Shown: positions 1 through 9,303, numbered from the stretch's first letter. The stretch is 64,000 nucleotides of DNA from Parvularcula mediterranea (GCF_013085255.1 NZ_JABFCX010000003.1:62001-126000), one strand, 5' to 3'. Notes: generated from the letters alone by a model not told the origin. Translations and numbers: made by a program.

Positions 1-1
1 C

Positions 2-154
2 AATCGTGAGAAAATCGCCAACGTCCTCTCGCAATACACCCGCGAGGACATTGACGACATGATCGAGGACGGCGCGCTCGAGGTCACCTGCGACTTCTGC
101 CGTCAGGTCTATCGCTTCGAACTCGACGAAAGCGGCGAGCGGTTTACTGAATAG
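2..154 (+). CDS. hslO: Hsp33 redox-regulated chaperone, C-terminal fragment
   Basis: The last 50 codons of a gene that begins upstream of the window. The visible part contains the second half of the Hsp33 zinc site, CDFC, in the context 'VTCDFCRQVYRF', preceded by 'SQYTREDIDDMIEDGALE', which is typical of the Hsp33 redox-switch linker. In this family, four cysteines bind zinc in the reduced cytoplasm; oxidation releases zinc and activates holdase activity towards unfolding proteins. The first cysteine pair (CxC) lies outside the window. The gene ends in a TAG stop at 152-154 and converges on the AEC transporter gene, with a palindromic repeat between them. Confidence 0.9.
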   Translation, partial: NREKIANVLSQYTREDIDDMIEDGALEVTCDFCRQVYRFELDESGERFTE

Positions 155-183
155 TGGAGCGCTCTCGCGCGAGAGTTCTTCAG

Positions 184-267
184 ATGGATCCTGAATCAAG
201 TTCAGGATGACGGGTGGAGAGACCACCTCCCCAATTTCGTCATCCTGGACCCGATCCAGGATCCATC
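184..267. repeat. REP-like palindrome pair between convergent genes
   Basis: Two related palindromes face each other: GGATCCTGAATCAAGTTCAG (from 186) followed by GATGACG, and CGTCATCCTGGACCC (from 238) followed by GATCCAGGATCC. Each is itself a palindrome (CCTGAA/TTCAGG and CCTGGA/TCCAGG), and together they can fold into one long hairpin about 80 nt across. The same family reappears at 58795-58825 (CACCCCGGACTTGATCCGGG). Sitting between convergent genes, it could act as a bidirectional terminator or mRNA stabiliser; this is inference. Confidence 0.6.
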
Positions 268-346
268 ACAAAAAGAGAACGAAGCTCCGCCCACAAACCC
301 TCTCCCTCGGGAGAGGTCCAAATCTGCAGGCTTGGAGAAACCGCCC

Positions 347-1261
347 TTAGCTCACCAGCCACATCCAGAACGGCAGGCTGACGAACGCCAGCATCGTCGT
401 CACCGTCACGTGCCCCGCCATCAGCTCTGCGTCCCCGCCCAGCTCCTTCGCCAGCACGTAGGCCGACGCCGCGCCGGGCGCCCCGCCAATCGCGGCGAGC
501 ACCACCAGTGCTTCGGGCGGTAGGGAGAACGCTACCCCGATCCCGAGGAATACGGCAGGCGCTATGAGCAGCTTGAGCACCACGGAGGCCGACAAAAGCC
601 CCGGCTTTGCTCCGATAGCGGAGAAATCGAGCCCCGCACCGATGGCCAGCAGGATGAGAGGCAACGCAGCCCTGCCGATCAGCTCTCCCGTTGCCACCAC
701 GAGGGGCGGCTGAAGCCACGGGAGAGCGATCGCAGCAGCACCCGCGGCGCATCCGATGATCAGGGGGTTGGTCACGATCCGCAACGCCACGCGGGAGACA
801 CTTACGTCCCCCTCGTGTGCTCCCCATACGGAGAGAACCGCAACGCAAAGGATATTGATGAGCGGCACCGTCGGCCCGAAGATGATCGCGACCAGCGCCG
901 CCTGATCGACCGAAAGGCTGACCTGCGCGAGCGCCAGGATGACAAACCCGTTCCAGCGCAATCCGCCTTGGAAGACGCTTGTGAAGCTTGGTCCATCGGT
1001 GCGTAGGAGTGGCTTCAGCATGACGATCAGCGCCGCCATCGCAAGGAAGCCAAGGACAGCCGAAACCACGACGCCGCCGGCAGCGATGCCTTCAAGGCTG
1101 GCCTGCCCGATCGTCACGAACAGGAGCGCAGGCAACAGCACGAGATATCCGAGCTTGTTGATCCCTGCCCAGAGGTCTAGGCGCACCAGCCCCGTGCGCC
1201 TGACCACCCAGCCAAGCGCGATGGTCGCCGCGATGGGGATCAGGCCGGAGAAGACGTCCAA
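347..1261 (-). CDS. AEC family (auxin efflux carrier-like) permease
   Basis: A 304-residue integral membrane protein with about ten hydrophobic segments. It opens with 'MDVFSGLIPIAATIALGWVVR' and has the pseudo-repeated two-half layout of the AEC/BART transporter family, including a glycine/proline-rich 'LPLILLAIGAGL' at the start of the second half. Family members export or import small organic acids; the substrate cannot be read from the sequence. The start is TTG (CAA at 1259-1261 on the + strand), chosen because GGAGGAGG lies just upstream. It follows gdhA by 27 bp on the same strand, so the two are probably co-transcribed and the permease may handle a dicarboxylate or amino-acid-related anion. 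Confidence 0.8.
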   Translation of the reverse strand: MDVFSGLIPIAATIALGWVVRRTGLVRLDLWAGINKLGYLVLLPALLFVTIGQASLEGIAAGGVVVSAVLGFLAMAALIVMLKPLLRTDGPSFTSVFQGGLRWNGFVILALAQVSLSVDQAALVAIIFGPTVPLINILCVAVLSVWGAHEGDVSVSRVALRIVTNPLIIGCAAGAAAIALPWLQPPLVVATGELIGRAALPLILLAIGAGLDFSAIGAKPGLLSASVVLKLLIAPAVFLGIGVAFSLPPEALVVLAAIGGAPGAASAYVLAKELGGDAELMAGHVTVTTMLAFVSLPFWMWLVS

Positions 1262-1288
1262 GTCACACCTCCTCCGGGTGCTGAGGGC

Positions 1289-2713
1289 TTAGAGGCCCAA
1301 GGAGCGGTAGCTCTCTGCGACGTCCTTAAGCGAGGTGTAGTAGGCGGCCGTCCGCATATCCTCGATGGCGTCCACCTCACGCCAATAGTGGCGCATCTGC
1401 TGGTAGGCGTTGCGCATCGTATCATCGAGACCTGAGCGAACGAGGTCGATTTCGTCAGCACCCCGACCGAACTTTTCGACGAACTCCGGCGCGAATTTCT
1501 GCCCGGTCATCTTCTCGAGCTCTTCGACAAGCAGCAGCTTCTGCTTCTCGTCCTCACGGCGCTGCATCCGGCCGAAGCGGATGTGGCTGAGGTTCTTGAC
1601 CCACTCGAAGTAGGAGACGGTCACGCCGCCTGCGTTGGCGTACATGTCTGGGATGATGATCACGCCTTTTTCGCGGAGGATCGTGTCAGCATTCGCCGTG
1701 ATCGGACCGTTTGCGGCTTCGATGATCAGCTTGGCCTTCACGTTCGGTGCGTTGCCGCGCCAGATGGCACCTTCGACCGCAGCCGGGATGAGGATGTCGC
1801 AATCCTCTTCGAGCAGCTTCGAGCCATCGGAGATGCAGGTGCCGTGGTGATAGCCCTTCACGCCGCCGGTCTTGGCGATGAAGTTCTTCAGCTGGTCGAT
1901 GTTGATGCCATTCTCGTCCCAGATGCCGCCATCACGCTCGGCCACGCCGATGATCTTGCAGCCGTCTTCTTCGGCGAGGAACTTCGCGGCGTGGTAGCCC
2001 ACATTGCCAAGGCCCTGAACGATGACGCGCTTGCCATCGAGGGTGCCGTCCATGTTGGCGTCCTTCACGTCCTCATCGTGGCGGAAGAACTCCTGCAACG
2101 CATACTGAACACCGCGGCCTGTCGCTTCGACCCGGCCAGCGATGCCGCCAGCGCCGAGCGGCTTACCGGTGACGCAGGCAGCGGCGTCGATGTCGGTCGG
2201 GTTCATCCGGCGGTACTGGTCCGCCATCCATGCCATCTCGCGCTCGCCCGTGCCCATGTCGGGGGCGGGGACGTTCTGTGACGGATGGATGAGGTCGCGC
2301 TTGGCCAGCTCATAGGTGAAGCGGCGGGTGATGCGCTCCAGCTCGTCTTCGTCCCAATCGCGCGGGTTGATGGCGAGACCGCCTTTCGAACCGCCGAACG
2401 GCACCTGAACCAGTGCGCATTTGTAGGTCATCAGCGCCGCAAGCGCTTCCACTTCGTCCTGGTCGACCGAGAGGGCATAGCGGATGCCGCCCTTGACCGG
2501 CTCGAGGTGCTCGGAGTGCACCGCTCTGTAGCCCGTGAACGTGTGGATGTCGCCGCGCAGGCGGACACCGAACCGGACCGCGTAGACCGAGTTCGCGACC
2601 TTGATCTTGTGCTTCAGCCCCTCGGAGATATCGAGGTGCGCTGCTGCGCGGTCGAACATGATGTCGACGCTCTCGCGAAATGTCGTTTCGCGTTCCATTG
2701 CGTCCAGGGCCAT
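1289..2713 (-). CDS. gdhA: Glu/Leu/Phe/Val-type glutamate dehydrogenase
   Basis: A 474-residue enzyme that interconverts glutamate and 2-oxoglutarate plus ammonia with NAD(P). Visible family signatures are 'PVKGGIRY' (about 72-79), 'VPFGGSKGGL' (about 104-113, with the catalytic-region lysine), 'PAPDMGTG', and 'GATGRGV'-like 'VEATGRGV' before the dinucleotide-binding 'VQGLGNVG'. The open frame extends 34 codons further, but ATG at 2713 is preferred because AGGAGG-like sequence (2722-2727) sits correctly upstream and the protein then begins 'MALDAMERETTFRES', normal for this family. It lies 37 bp downstream of purH on the same strand and 27 bp before the AEC permease. Confidence 0.95.
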   Translation of the reverse strand: MALDAMERETTFRESVDIMFDRAAAHLDISEGLKHKIKVANSVYAVRFGVRLRGDIHTFTGYRAVHSEHLEPVKGGIRYALSVDQDEVEALAALMTYKCALVQVPFGGSKGGLAINPRDWDEDELERITRRFTYELAKRDLIHPSQNVPAPDMGTGEREMAWMADQYRRMNPTDIDAAACVTGKPLGAGGIAGRVEATGRGVQYALQEFFRHDEDVKDANMDGTLDGKRVIVQGLGNVGYHAAKFLAEEDGCKIIGVAERDGGIWDENGINIDQLKNFIAKTGGVKGYHHGTCISDGSKLLEEDCDILIPAAVEGAIWRGNAPNVKAKLIIEAANGPITANADTILREKGVIIIPDMYANAGGVTVSYFEWVKNLSHIRFGRMQRREDEKQKLLLVEELEKMTGQKFAPEFVEKFGRGADEIDLVRSGLDDTMRNAYQQMRHYWREVDAIEDMRTAAYYTSLKDVAESYRSLGL

Positions 2714-2750
2714 TCTTTGTCTCCTCCGATTTTTTATCGTTGTGTGTTGA

Positions 2751-4313
2751 TTAGTGCCTGAAGTGCCGCATTCCGGTGAAGACCATTGCGAGACCTGCAT
2801 CATCTGCAGCAGCAATCACTTCATCATCCCGCATGGATCCGCCGGGCTGGATGACCGCCGTGGCGCCAGCATCAGCTGCTGCGAGAAGGCCATCAGCGAA
2901 GGGGAAGAACGCGTCCGACGCAACGACCGAGCCTTTCACGAGCGCTTCCGAGAGGCCCTCAGCTTCAGCGGCGTCCTGAGACTTGCGCGCAGCGATGCGG
3001 GATGAGTCGAGGCGGCTCATCTGGCCAGCGCCGATGCCCACGGTCGCGCCGTCCTTGGCGTAAACGATGGCGTTCGATTTGACGTGCTTGGCGACGGTGA
3101 AAGCGAAGCGCAGGTCTGCCAGTTCCTGCTCGGACGGCGCGCGCTTGGTCACGGTTTTCAGCTCACCACCGAAAAGCGCCGTGTCATGGTCCTGGTGCAG
3201 GAAGCCGCCAGCGATGGGCTTAAGGATCTGGCGCAGCTGGGCAGGATCGGGAAGCTCCGGGATCGTAAGGAGGCGGAGGTTCTTCTTCTTGGCGAAGAGC
3301 TCCTTGGCGTCCTCGTCAACGCCCGGTGCGATCACGACTTCGGTGAAGATCTTGGTGATCTCTTCAGCAGCCTGACGGTCAATCCGTTGGGTGGCCGCGA
3401 TGATACCGCCAAAGGCCGAGACGGGGTCGCAGCGCAGGGCGCGTTTGTAGGCGTCCGCGATGCTCTGGCCCTGGGCCACGCCGCAGGGGTTGGCGTGCTT
3501 GACGATCACGACGGCCGCTTCGTCCCGCAGCTCTGCTGCCAGCTCGACGGCCGCATCGGTATCGTTGAGGTTGTTGTAGGAAAGCTCCTTACCCTGATGT
3601 TGCTCGGCGTTCAGGACGCCTGCGCGCTCCTCCGCTGTGCGGTAGGCGGCGGAGGACTGGTGCGGGTTCTCGCCATAGCGGAGGGTCTGGGCGATGCGGC
3701 CCACCGTGCCTGTGCGGCGAGGCGGGGCGTCGCCCTCGTGAAGCTGCTGAGAGATCAGGAGGTCGTACTGCGCCGTTCGTCCGTAAGCGATCGAGGACTG
3801 CTGCTTGCGGAAAGCCTTGGTTGTTCCGCCTGCGGAGAGTTCGTCCAGCAGCGGCGCATAGTCTTCAGGGTCGGTGATGACCGTGACGCGTTCGAAGTTC
3901 TTCGCCGAAGCCCGGATCATCGCCGGGCCGCCAATGTCGATCGTCTCGACAAGGCCCGCTTCATCGGCGCCTTTTCTCACGCTTTCCTCGAACGGGTAGA
4001 GGTTCACGACGAGAAGGTCGATCGGCGCGATGCCGTGCTCTTCCATCGCGGCATCGTCGGTGCCCTCGCGCCCAAGAAGACCTCCGTGGACGGAAGGGTG
4101 CAGCGTCTTCACGCGGCCATCCATGATCTCGGGGAAGCCGGTGACCTTGGAGACATCCGTCACTTCGAGGCCGGCCTCGCGCAGCGCCTTCGCCGTGCCG
4201 CCAGTCGACAGCAGCGTCACGCCGTGGCTCGCCAGTTTCTCAGCGAAGGGGATCAGTCCGTTCTTGTCAGAGACGGAAAGAAGGGCACGGCGCGGCATGA
4301 AGCGGGCGGTCAT
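2751..4313 (-). CDS. purH: Bifunctional AICAR transformylase / IMP cyclohydrolase
   Basis: A 520-residue enzyme for the last two steps of de novo purine synthesis. The N-terminal cyclohydrolase half begins '[20 protein letters not shown]' with '[13 protein letters not shown]' and 'GGLLGREGT'. The C-terminal AICAR transformylase half carries the catalytic '[12 protein letters not shown]' motif, 'SAFGGIIA' and 'RYGENPHQ' at the junction. Length matches the family. The start used gives '[13 protein letters not shown]'; an internal ATG five codons later is also possible. gdhA follows after 37 bp. hpt and guaA, also purine genes, lie elsewhere in the window. Confidence 0.96.
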   Translation of the reverse strand: MTARFMPRRALLSVSDKNGLIPFAEKLASHGVTLLSTGGTAKALREAGLEVTDVSKVTGFPEIMDGRVKTLHPSVHGGLLGREGTDDAAMEEHGIAPIDLLVVNLYPFEESVRKGADEAGLVETIDIGGPAMIRASAKNFERVTVITDPEDYAPLLDELSAGGTTKAFRKQQSSIAYGRTAQYDLLISQQLHEGDAPPRRTGTVGRIAQTLRYGENPHQSSAAYRTAEERAGVLNAEQHQGKELSYNNLNDTDAAVELAAELRDEAAVVIVKHANPCGVAQGQSIADAYKRALRCDPVSAFGGIIAATQRIDRQAAEEITKIFTEVVIAPGVDEDAKELFAKKKNLRLLTIPELPDPAQLRQILKPIAGGFLHQDHDTALFGGELKTVTKRAPSEQELADLRFAFTVAKHVKSNAIVYAKDGATVGIGAGQMSRLDSSRIAARKSQDAAEAEGLSEALVKGSVVASDAFFPFADGLLAAADAGATAVIQPGGSMRDDEVIAAADDAGLAMVFTGMRHFRH

Positions 4314-4451
4314 CGGGGGCGGAAAGCTCCTTGGAAAATCGAGAATCTGTCCCGCTTATCCGCCTGCGACTTTTCGTGCGCAAGAGCCCCGCCGCATTAT
4401 GCCTTGATCGTGCGCAGCGCCTCGTGCTCTTGGCCGAAAACGGCCAAAAAT

Positions 4452-4723
4452 CTAGGGCCCAGACCCATAAATCTCACGAATTTGGTCGAGGTGGTCTCGC
4501 GCGCTTGCTAGGAGCTGGGCCGCAGGAATGGTCAGCCCTTTCAAGGCCCAGCGACGACGACAGAGCGCCAGACCGCCCGATCCTTCGGACGTCCGGTCCC
4601 TCGCCCGTCGGACGTCGGCGCAGAGGAGCCGAAAGGGCAAACCATTCCGGCTCCTCAGCTTCTAGCCGAGCGGGCGAGGGACCGGACGCCAAACCTCGGG
4701 AGATTAATGGGTCTGGGCCCTAG
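4452..4723. mobile_element. MITE-like palindromic element with 23-bp terminal inverted repeats
   Basis: The ends CTAGGGCCCAGACCCAT-A-AATCT (4452-4474) and the complement of 4701-4723 (CTAGGGCCCAGACCCAT-T-AATCT) match at 22 of 23 positions. Inside are further perfect arms: GTCCGGTCCCTCGCCCG (4591-4607) with 4671-4687, and GAGGAGCCG (4623-4631) with 4648-4656. GGAATGGTCAGCCCTTTC (4525-4542) pairs nearly perfectly with 4631-4648. No transposase is encoded. CTAG flanks both ends and may be the duplicated target or part of the repeat. The right-hand CTAG supplies the TAG stop of the CapD-type gene, so the insertion left that protein intact. The remainder of the gap, 4314-4451, shows no gene. Confidence 0.75.
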
Positions 4724-5934
4724 CTGACGCGCTTGATCGGCTGCTGCGCTGCGGCCTTCGCTGCCTCGGTTCGTGCGTCCGGCTTGAACTCGGGCACAAG
4801 GTGATGGACCGCCTCAAGCAGAGCCTCCGACTGGCCAGCCCGTGCGAAGCGGATCACATCCGAGAAGCGCGGCACGAGCAGCGGCAGGTCGATCATGGTC
4901 GGCGATGCTAGGAGAACCCCGTCCGTACCCGTCTGGATCAGCTTTTCGAGGGAGTGGAAGATCTCCTCGAACAGCTTCTCGCCGGGGCGGAGCTTGGTGA
5001 ACTGGATGTCGATGTCCTGATAGGGCTTGAAGCCTGCGGCCTCGATCATCTTCTCGGCCAGCGTCACGATCTTGATCGGCTCGCCCATGTCGAGAACGAA
5101 GATCCGTCCGTCATTGCTGAGGACGCCATTCTCCGACTCAAGGGAGGCGGCTTTCAGGACCAGCTTTGACGCTTCCTGCGTCGTCATGAAGTAGCGCTGC
5201 ACGTCCGGGTGCGTGACGGTAACCGGGCCACCCATCGCAATCTGCCGCTGGAAAAGCGGCGCAACGGACCCCGTTGAGCCGAGGACGTTGCCGAAGCGCA
5301 CAGTGACGAACCGCGTGTCGGTCTGCGCAACGTCGAGCGCCTGGGCGTAGAGCTCCGCCATGCGCTTGGTCGCGCCCATGAAAGACGAGGGGTTCACGGC
5401 CTTGTCGGTGGAGATGAACACCACCGTCTCCGCCCCGAACTCGGTCGAGGCGTCAAAGACGTTCTTTGCGCCGAGGACGTTCACGAGCGCAGCTGCCGAG
5501 GGGTTCATCTCGACAATCGGTACGTGCTTCAGGGCGGCTGCGTGCAGCACCACTGACGGCCTAAAGAGCTTGAAAAGCCCCATGATGTGGTCGCGTTGGC
5601 AGACGTCGATGAGCTGCGGCACGAGCATATCGCCGTGGCCGGCTTCGGTCAGCTCGCGCTCAATGGTGTAGAGATTGAACTCGCCATTATCTGCAAGGAT
5701 AAGTTGCCGAGGTCCCAGCTTGGCGATCTGGCGGCAGAGCTCGCTGCCGATCGTGCCGCCTGCACCTGTTACAAGAACACTCCGGCCGCTGATCATCTCG
5801 CGGGTCATGGAGAGGTTCACTGAGCGGGGCTTGCGATTGAGGAGCGCCTCGCAATCGAGGTCGATATCGCACTCACCCTTTTTCTTCACAGAGTCCGCAC
5901 CTTGCGTCTGATCGCTCCAGCGTTTCCAGAACAT
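4720..5934 (-). CDS. CapD-type UDP-sugar 4,6-dehydratase/epimerase (soluble form)
   Basis: A 404-residue member of the polysaccharide biosynthesis (Polysacc_synt_2) short-chain dehydrogenase family. The NAD(P) site TGAGGTIGS is at about residues 56-64. The catalytic region 'STDKAVNPSSFMGATKR' has methionine where extended SDRs carry tyrosine, as in FlaA1/WbpM/CapD inverting 4,6-dehydratases. Unlike long CapD proteins it lacks N-terminal membrane helices and starts with a 40-residue polar extension. It probably makes a modified UDP-N-acetyl sugar for surface polysaccharide, possibly for the locus at 19.6-33.8 kb. AAGGAGAGGG precedes the ATG. The stop codon overlaps the terminal repeat of a MITE-like element. 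Confidence 0.85.
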   Translation of the reverse strand: MFWKRWSDQTQGADSVKKKGECDIDLDCEALLNRKPRSVNLSMTREMISGRSVLVTGAGGTIGSELCRQIAKLGPRQLILADNGEFNLYTIERELTEAGHGDMLVPQLIDVCQRDHIMGLFKLFRPSVVLHAAALKHVPIVEMNPSAAALVNVLGAKNVFDASTEFGAETVVFISTDKAVNPSSFMGATKRMAELYAQALDVAQTDTRFVTVRFGNVLGSTGSVAPLFQRQIAMGGPVTVTHPDVQRYFMTTQEASKLVLKAASLESENGVLSNDGRIFVLDMGEPIKIVTLAEKMIEAAGFKPYQDIDIQFTKLRPGEKLFEEIFHSLEKLIQTGTDGVLLASPTMIDLPLLVPRFSDVIRFARAGQSEALLEAVHHLVPEFKPDARTEAAKAAAQQPIKRVS

Positions 5935-6053
5935 GGTTTAGACCCTCTCCTTCGCACCGCACCTTAACGAAATGCGCGCGCGATCAAAGCACTAAAACAG
6001 CCTAGCTACAGTTTATGACAGAGACGTTGCCCCGCTCCCTCGGGACAGCGATG

Positions 6054-6719
6054 TCAGGCGCTGCCGCTCAACCGTAAATTGTCGATGGCCTTCCGGTAGC
6101 TGCCGTGAGGCGAGCGGAAGACCGCGGTTCCAGCGACCAGGGCGTGTGCACCCGCCTCGATCACCGATGGTGCCGTCTCGTCATTGATGCCGCCATCGAC
6201 CTCGATGATTGTATCGAGGCCAAGCTGGTCGATCCTCTCCCTGATCGACCGGATGCGGCCGAGTGAGGCCGGAATGAATTTCTGCCCGCCAAAGCCGGGG
6301 TTCACCGACATGACGAGGATGAGGTCGGCCAGCTCATAAAGAGGCTCGAGCGCTTCGAGCGGCGTGCCGGGGTTGATCGCGACACCGGATTTCTTGCCAA
6401 GGCTCCTGATGTTCTGGAGCGAGCGGTGGATGTTCGGATCAGCCTCGGGATGGACGGATATGATGTCCGCGCCAGCCTCTGCGAAGCTCGCGACGATGCC
6501 GGGGTTCGGCATGATCATCAGGTGCACATCGAAGGTCTTGGCGGAGTATGGGCGCAGCGCCTTCACGACGTCAGGACCGACAGTGAGGTTCGGCACGAAA
6601 TGGCCGTCCATGATGTCGAGATGCACCATGTCGGCACCGGCTTCGTCGATGGCACGCACTTCGTCGCCAAGCTTGGCGAAGTCCGAGGCGAGAATGGAGG
6701 GGCTGATCAGCGTCTTCAT
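6054..6719 (-). CDS. rpe: Ribulose-phosphate 3-epimerase
   Basis: A 221-residue TIM-barrel enzyme interconverting ribulose 5-phosphate and xylulose 5-phosphate. Seen motifs: 'ISPSILASDFAKLGDEV' at the start, 'HLDIMDGHFVPNLTVG' (metal-binding His/Asp), 'FDVHLMI', 'MSVNPGFGGQKF' and 'EVDGGIN' followed by the phosphate-binding 'GAHALVAGTAVF'. The open frame runs 46 codons further upstream but that part is low-complexity; ATG at 6719 gives the normal family length and N-terminus. It is followed on the same strand by the CapD-type gene after about 120 bp. Confidence 0.95.
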   Translation of the reverse strand: MKTLISPSILASDFAKLGDEVRAIDEAGADMVHLDIMDGHFVPNLTVGPDVVKALRPYSAKTFDVHLMIMPNPGIVASFAEAGADIISVHPEADPNIHRSLQNIRSLGKKSGVAINPGTPLEALEPLYELADLILVMSVNPGFGGQKFIPASLGRIRSIRERIDQLGLDTIIEVDGGINDETAPSVIEAGAHALVAGTAVFRSPHGSYRKAIDNLRLSGSA

Positions 6720-6783
6720 AGGGCGCGCGCTACGCTTCTTCGGTTCCCGCGCCAAGGGGGACTCCGTCGCGCTCTCCGCCTTG

Positions 6784-7128
6784 TCACCCGGCGCAGGCCT
6801 GGCTGCTGACCCCGGAGAGTGGAGCGCAGGCCTCAGGATGGCCCCCGCAGCAGTCATTCACGAGGCCGTCGACCATTTCCGTCACCGCGGACAGCACCAC
6901 CGAATAGATGATGCTCCGCCCGTCGCGCCGCTGGGTCACGAGCCCTGAACGGCTCAGGACGTTGAGGTGCGCGCTGAGCGTATTAGGCGCGACGCCCAGA
7001 TCCCTTGCGATCTTCCCAGCGCTGATCCCCTGCGGCCCGGCCGACATGAGGGAGCGGAACACGGAAAGACGGGTCTGCTGGGCGAGGGCACCGAGGCGCG
7101 TGACCAGAATGTCTTGATTTTCATCCAT
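6784..7128 (-). CDS. arsR: ArsR-family arsenic-responsive repressor
   Basis: A 114-residue winged-helix repressor with the ArsR/SmtB fold: 'ALAQQTRLSVFRSLM', recognition region 'IARDLGVAPNTLSAHLNVLSRSGLV' and wing 'RRDGRSIIYS'. The C-terminal tail 'NDCCGGHPEACAPL' supplies clustered cysteines, the arrangement used for As(III) binding in one alphaproteobacterial/gammaproteobacterial ArsR class. The start at ATG 7128 is preferred over the longer frame because it gives a standard N-terminus. It diverges from acr3-arsC, and a perfect palindrome lies in the shared 137-bp promoter region. Confidence 0.88.
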   Translation of the reverse strand: MDENQDILVTRLGALAQQTRLSVFRSLMSAGPQGISAGKIARDLGVAPNTLSAHLNVLSRSGLVTQRRDGRSIIYSVVLSAVTEMVDGLVNDCCGGHPEACAPLSGVSSQACAG

Positions 7129-7191
7129 GTTCGCTAGGTGCGCTCGGCGGATGCGAATTGCAACCGGTAGAGATGCAAGCCGGATCTCCAC

Positions 7192-7206
7192 AACTGTTCA
7201 ACAGTT
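7192..7206. promoter_or_regulatory. Candidate ArsR operator palindrome
   Basis: AACTGTT-C-AACAGTT is a perfect 7-1-7 inverted repeat in the arsR/acr3 divergent promoter region. Position and symmetry suit binding of a dimeric ArsR protein that represses both directions. The sequence itself does not identify the binding protein. Confidence 0.5.
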
Positions 7207-7265
7207 CTTGAAATTAGGAAAAGACCCGCCTAGCAGCGCCGCGAACGAGACTGAGCGGCACCGCC

Positions 7266-8315
7266 ATGGGTAAGTTCGAACGCTATCTGAGCCTCTGGGT
7301 GGCTCTCGCCATCGCAGCGGGGATCGGCCTTGGCCAGCTCCTGCCCGGGTTCTTCGAGGCGCTGGCAGGCATGGAGCTCTTCGCCGTCAATCTGCCCGTC
7401 GCCATTCTCATCTGGGCGATGGTTTACCCCATGATGCTCGGCATCGAGTGGAGCGGCCTGAAGCAGGCGGTCCGCGAGCCGAAAGGCATCATCGTCACCC
7501 TCGTCGTCAATTGGGTGGTGAAGCCCTTCAGCATGGCCGCCCTCGGCGTCCTCTTCTTCCGCCACGTCTTCTCAGGGCTCATCCCTCCAGAAGATGCAGA
7601 GGGCTACCTCGCAGGTCTCATCCTCCTCGGGGCTGCTCCGTGTACGGCGATGGTCTTTGTCTGGTCGCAGCTCACCAAGGGTGATCCCAACTACACCCTC
7701 GCTCAGGTCACAGTGAATGACGCGATCATGGTCGTCGCCTTTGCGCCGATCGTCGCTTTTCTTCTCGGCGTGACGGAGATCGCCGTGCCTTGGGGCACGC
7801 TGCTTCTGTCCGTCGTTCTCTATGTCGTCCTTCCACTGACAGCTGGCGCGCTGACGCGTCAGGCGCTGCAAAGCCAGGGCGAGGGCAGGGTGGAGGCTTT
7901 CCAATCGAAGCTTTCGAAGGTCGGCCCCGCAGGGCTCCTTCTGACGGTGGTCCTTCTCTTCGGCTTTCAGGGTCAGGTGATCCTCGACCGTCCGCTGGTC
8001 ATTGGCCTCATCGCCGTCCCGATCCTCATCCAGTCCTACGGCATCTTCGCCGTGGCCTATGGCGCAGCCTTCGCTCTCAAAGTTCCGCACAAGGTGGCCG
8101 CGCCCTGCGCCCTCATTGGTACCTCGAATTTCTTCGAGCTGGCCGTGGCTGTCGCGATCAGCCTCTACGGCCTTGGCAGCCCCGCGGCTCTAGCCACGGT
8201 CGTCGGTGTCCTCGTTGAAGTGCCTGTGATGCTGAGCCTGGTTGCTTTCGCAAACAGGACCCGGCACCGCTTCGATCAAAAGCCCAGCGGCGAAGGAGCA
8301 CCATCCGCACCATGA
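7266..8315 (+). CDS. acr3: ACR3-family arsenite efflux permease
   Basis: A 349-residue inner-membrane As(III) exporter with about ten transmembrane segments. The family signature '[20 protein letters not shown]' contains the conserved cysteine required for arsenite transport, and '[14 protein letters not shown]' near the C-terminus is also characteristic. It is transcribed away from arsR and overlaps arsC by the 4-bp ATGA, indicating translational coupling. Expression is expected to be induced by arsenite through ArsR. Confidence 0.93.
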   Translation: MGKFERYLSLWVALAIAAGIGLGQLLPGFFEALAGMELFAVNLPVAILIWAMVYPMMLGIEWSGLKQAVREPKGIIVTLVVNWVVKPFSMAALGVLFFRHVFSGLIPPEDAEGYLAGLILLGAAPCTAMVFVWSQLTKGDPNYTLAQVTVNDAIMVVAFAPIVAFLLGVTEIAVPWGTLLLSVVLYVVLPLTAGALTRQALQSQGEGRVEAFQSKLSKVGPAGLLLTVVLLFGFQGQVILDRPLVIGLIAVPILIQSYGIFAVAYGAAFALKVPHKVAAPCALIGTSNFFELAVAVAISLYGLGSPAALATVVGVLVEVPVMLSLVAFANRTRHRFDQKPSGEGAPSAP

Positions 8316-8731
8316 TCGTCATCCACCACAATCCCGACTGCGGCACCTCCCGCAACGTCCTCAAGATCGTCCGCGATGCAGGCTATGAGCCTGTCGTCAT
8401 TGAGTACCTCAAGGAAGGCTGGACCCGGCCCCAGCTCCTCGCGCTCTTCGCCGCTGCGGGGATCACCCCGCGCGAGGCCCTACGCGAGAAGAAATCCCCC
8501 GCGGCGGAGCTCGGCCTCCTGAAAGAGGGCGTCTCCGATCATGACATTCTTGAGCAGATGCTCGAACACCCGGTCCTCGTGAACCGTCCTCTCGTCGCAA
8601 GCCCCAAGGGCGTCGCGCTGTGCCGTCCGTCGGAGAAGATCCTCGACCTCCTCGATCAGTGGCCTGATGGTCCGTATGCCAAGGAAGATGGTGAGCTGGT
8701 CATCGACGAGAACGGCAACCGCGTCACCTGA
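8312..8731 (+). CDS. arsC: Glutaredoxin-coupled arsenate reductase
   Basis: A 139-residue cytoplasmic enzyme that reduces As(V) to As(III) for export by the adjacent Acr3. The catalytic cysteine is Cys10 in '[10 protein letters not shown]', and the arginines that bind arsenate in the R773 type are present ('REALREKKS', 'VNRPLV', 'CRPSEK'). It overlaps acr3 by 4 bp. With arsR it completes an arsR/acr3-arsC resistance unit. Confidence 0.93.
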   Translation: MIVIHHNPDCGTSRNVLKIVRDAGYEPVVIEYLKEGWTRPQLLALFAAAGITPREALREKKSPAAELGLLKEGVSDHDILEQMLEHPVLVNRPLVASPKGVALCRPSEKILDLLDQWPDGPYAKEDGELVIDENGNRVT

Positions 8732-8796
8732 CGCGGCGCTTGCCAGCCGCCTGATCGCGGGCAAAGCTCTGGTTTCTTCCTAGACTGGAGCCTGCC

Positions 8797-9303
8797 TTGC
8801 GTTCGATCATCTCCGCTCTCGCTTTCCTCTCCGCCAGCGCCGCCGCCCAGGACCTGCCAGGCTTCGAGCCCGGCAACGTGCTCCCGGAGTTCGGCAAGGT
8901 CGCTGACGTCGAGACCAGCTTCGAAGCCCCTCAAGGACAGCCTTTCCGCGTCGTCTTCGACGTCGCAAAGACCGTGGAAGAGGGCGAGAGCCCGCACATC
9001 GGCAAAGCCGCCCGCTTCCTCAACATGCACGGGGAGGGCGGCGTCGACCCAAGACCCCTCGACATCGTCGTCGTCATCCACGGCCGCGCCGTAGGCGACA
9101 TCACCAACGAGGACCGCAACGAGCAGCGCGCCATGGTCGAAGCGCTTCTGGGCAAAGGCGTCCGCTTCATCGTCTGCGGCCAGTCCCTCGCGGGCCTCCA
9201 GGTCCCCCAGAGCGCCCTCATCGAAGGCGTCGAAGTCGCCCTCTCCGCCATGACCGCCCACGCGAGCCTCATGGAAGAGGGCTACCACTCCATGCCGTTC
9301 TGA
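8797..9303 (+). CDS. Secreted DsrE/DsrF-like protein
   Basis: A 168-residue protein with a short signal peptide (about 1-18, ending 'SASAAAQ'). The mature part resembles DsrE/DsrF-like small proteins: 'FRVVFDVAKTVEEG', 'LDIVVVIHGRAV', 'GVRFIVCGQSLAG' with one central cysteine and 'VEVALSAMTAHASLMEEGY'. Periplasmic members of this family are thought to function in sulfur or thiol chemistry, but no specific reaction can be assigned. The start is TTG, supported by CTGGAG a few bases upstream. It follows arsC by 65 bp. Confidence 0.7.
   Translation: MRSIISALAFLSASAAAQDLPGFEPGNVLPEFGKVADVETSFEAPQGQPFRVVFDVAKTVEEGESPHIGKAARFLNMHGEGGVDPRPLDIVVVIHGRAVGDITNEDRNEQRAMVEALLGKGVRFIVCGQSLAGLQVPQSALIEGVEVALSAMTAHASLMEEGYHSMPF

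Noticed and set aside
3084-4511. 475-codon open frame antisense to purH
   Set aside because: It mirrors a clear purH gene; high GC content leaves long open frames on the opposite strand. No family resemblance.
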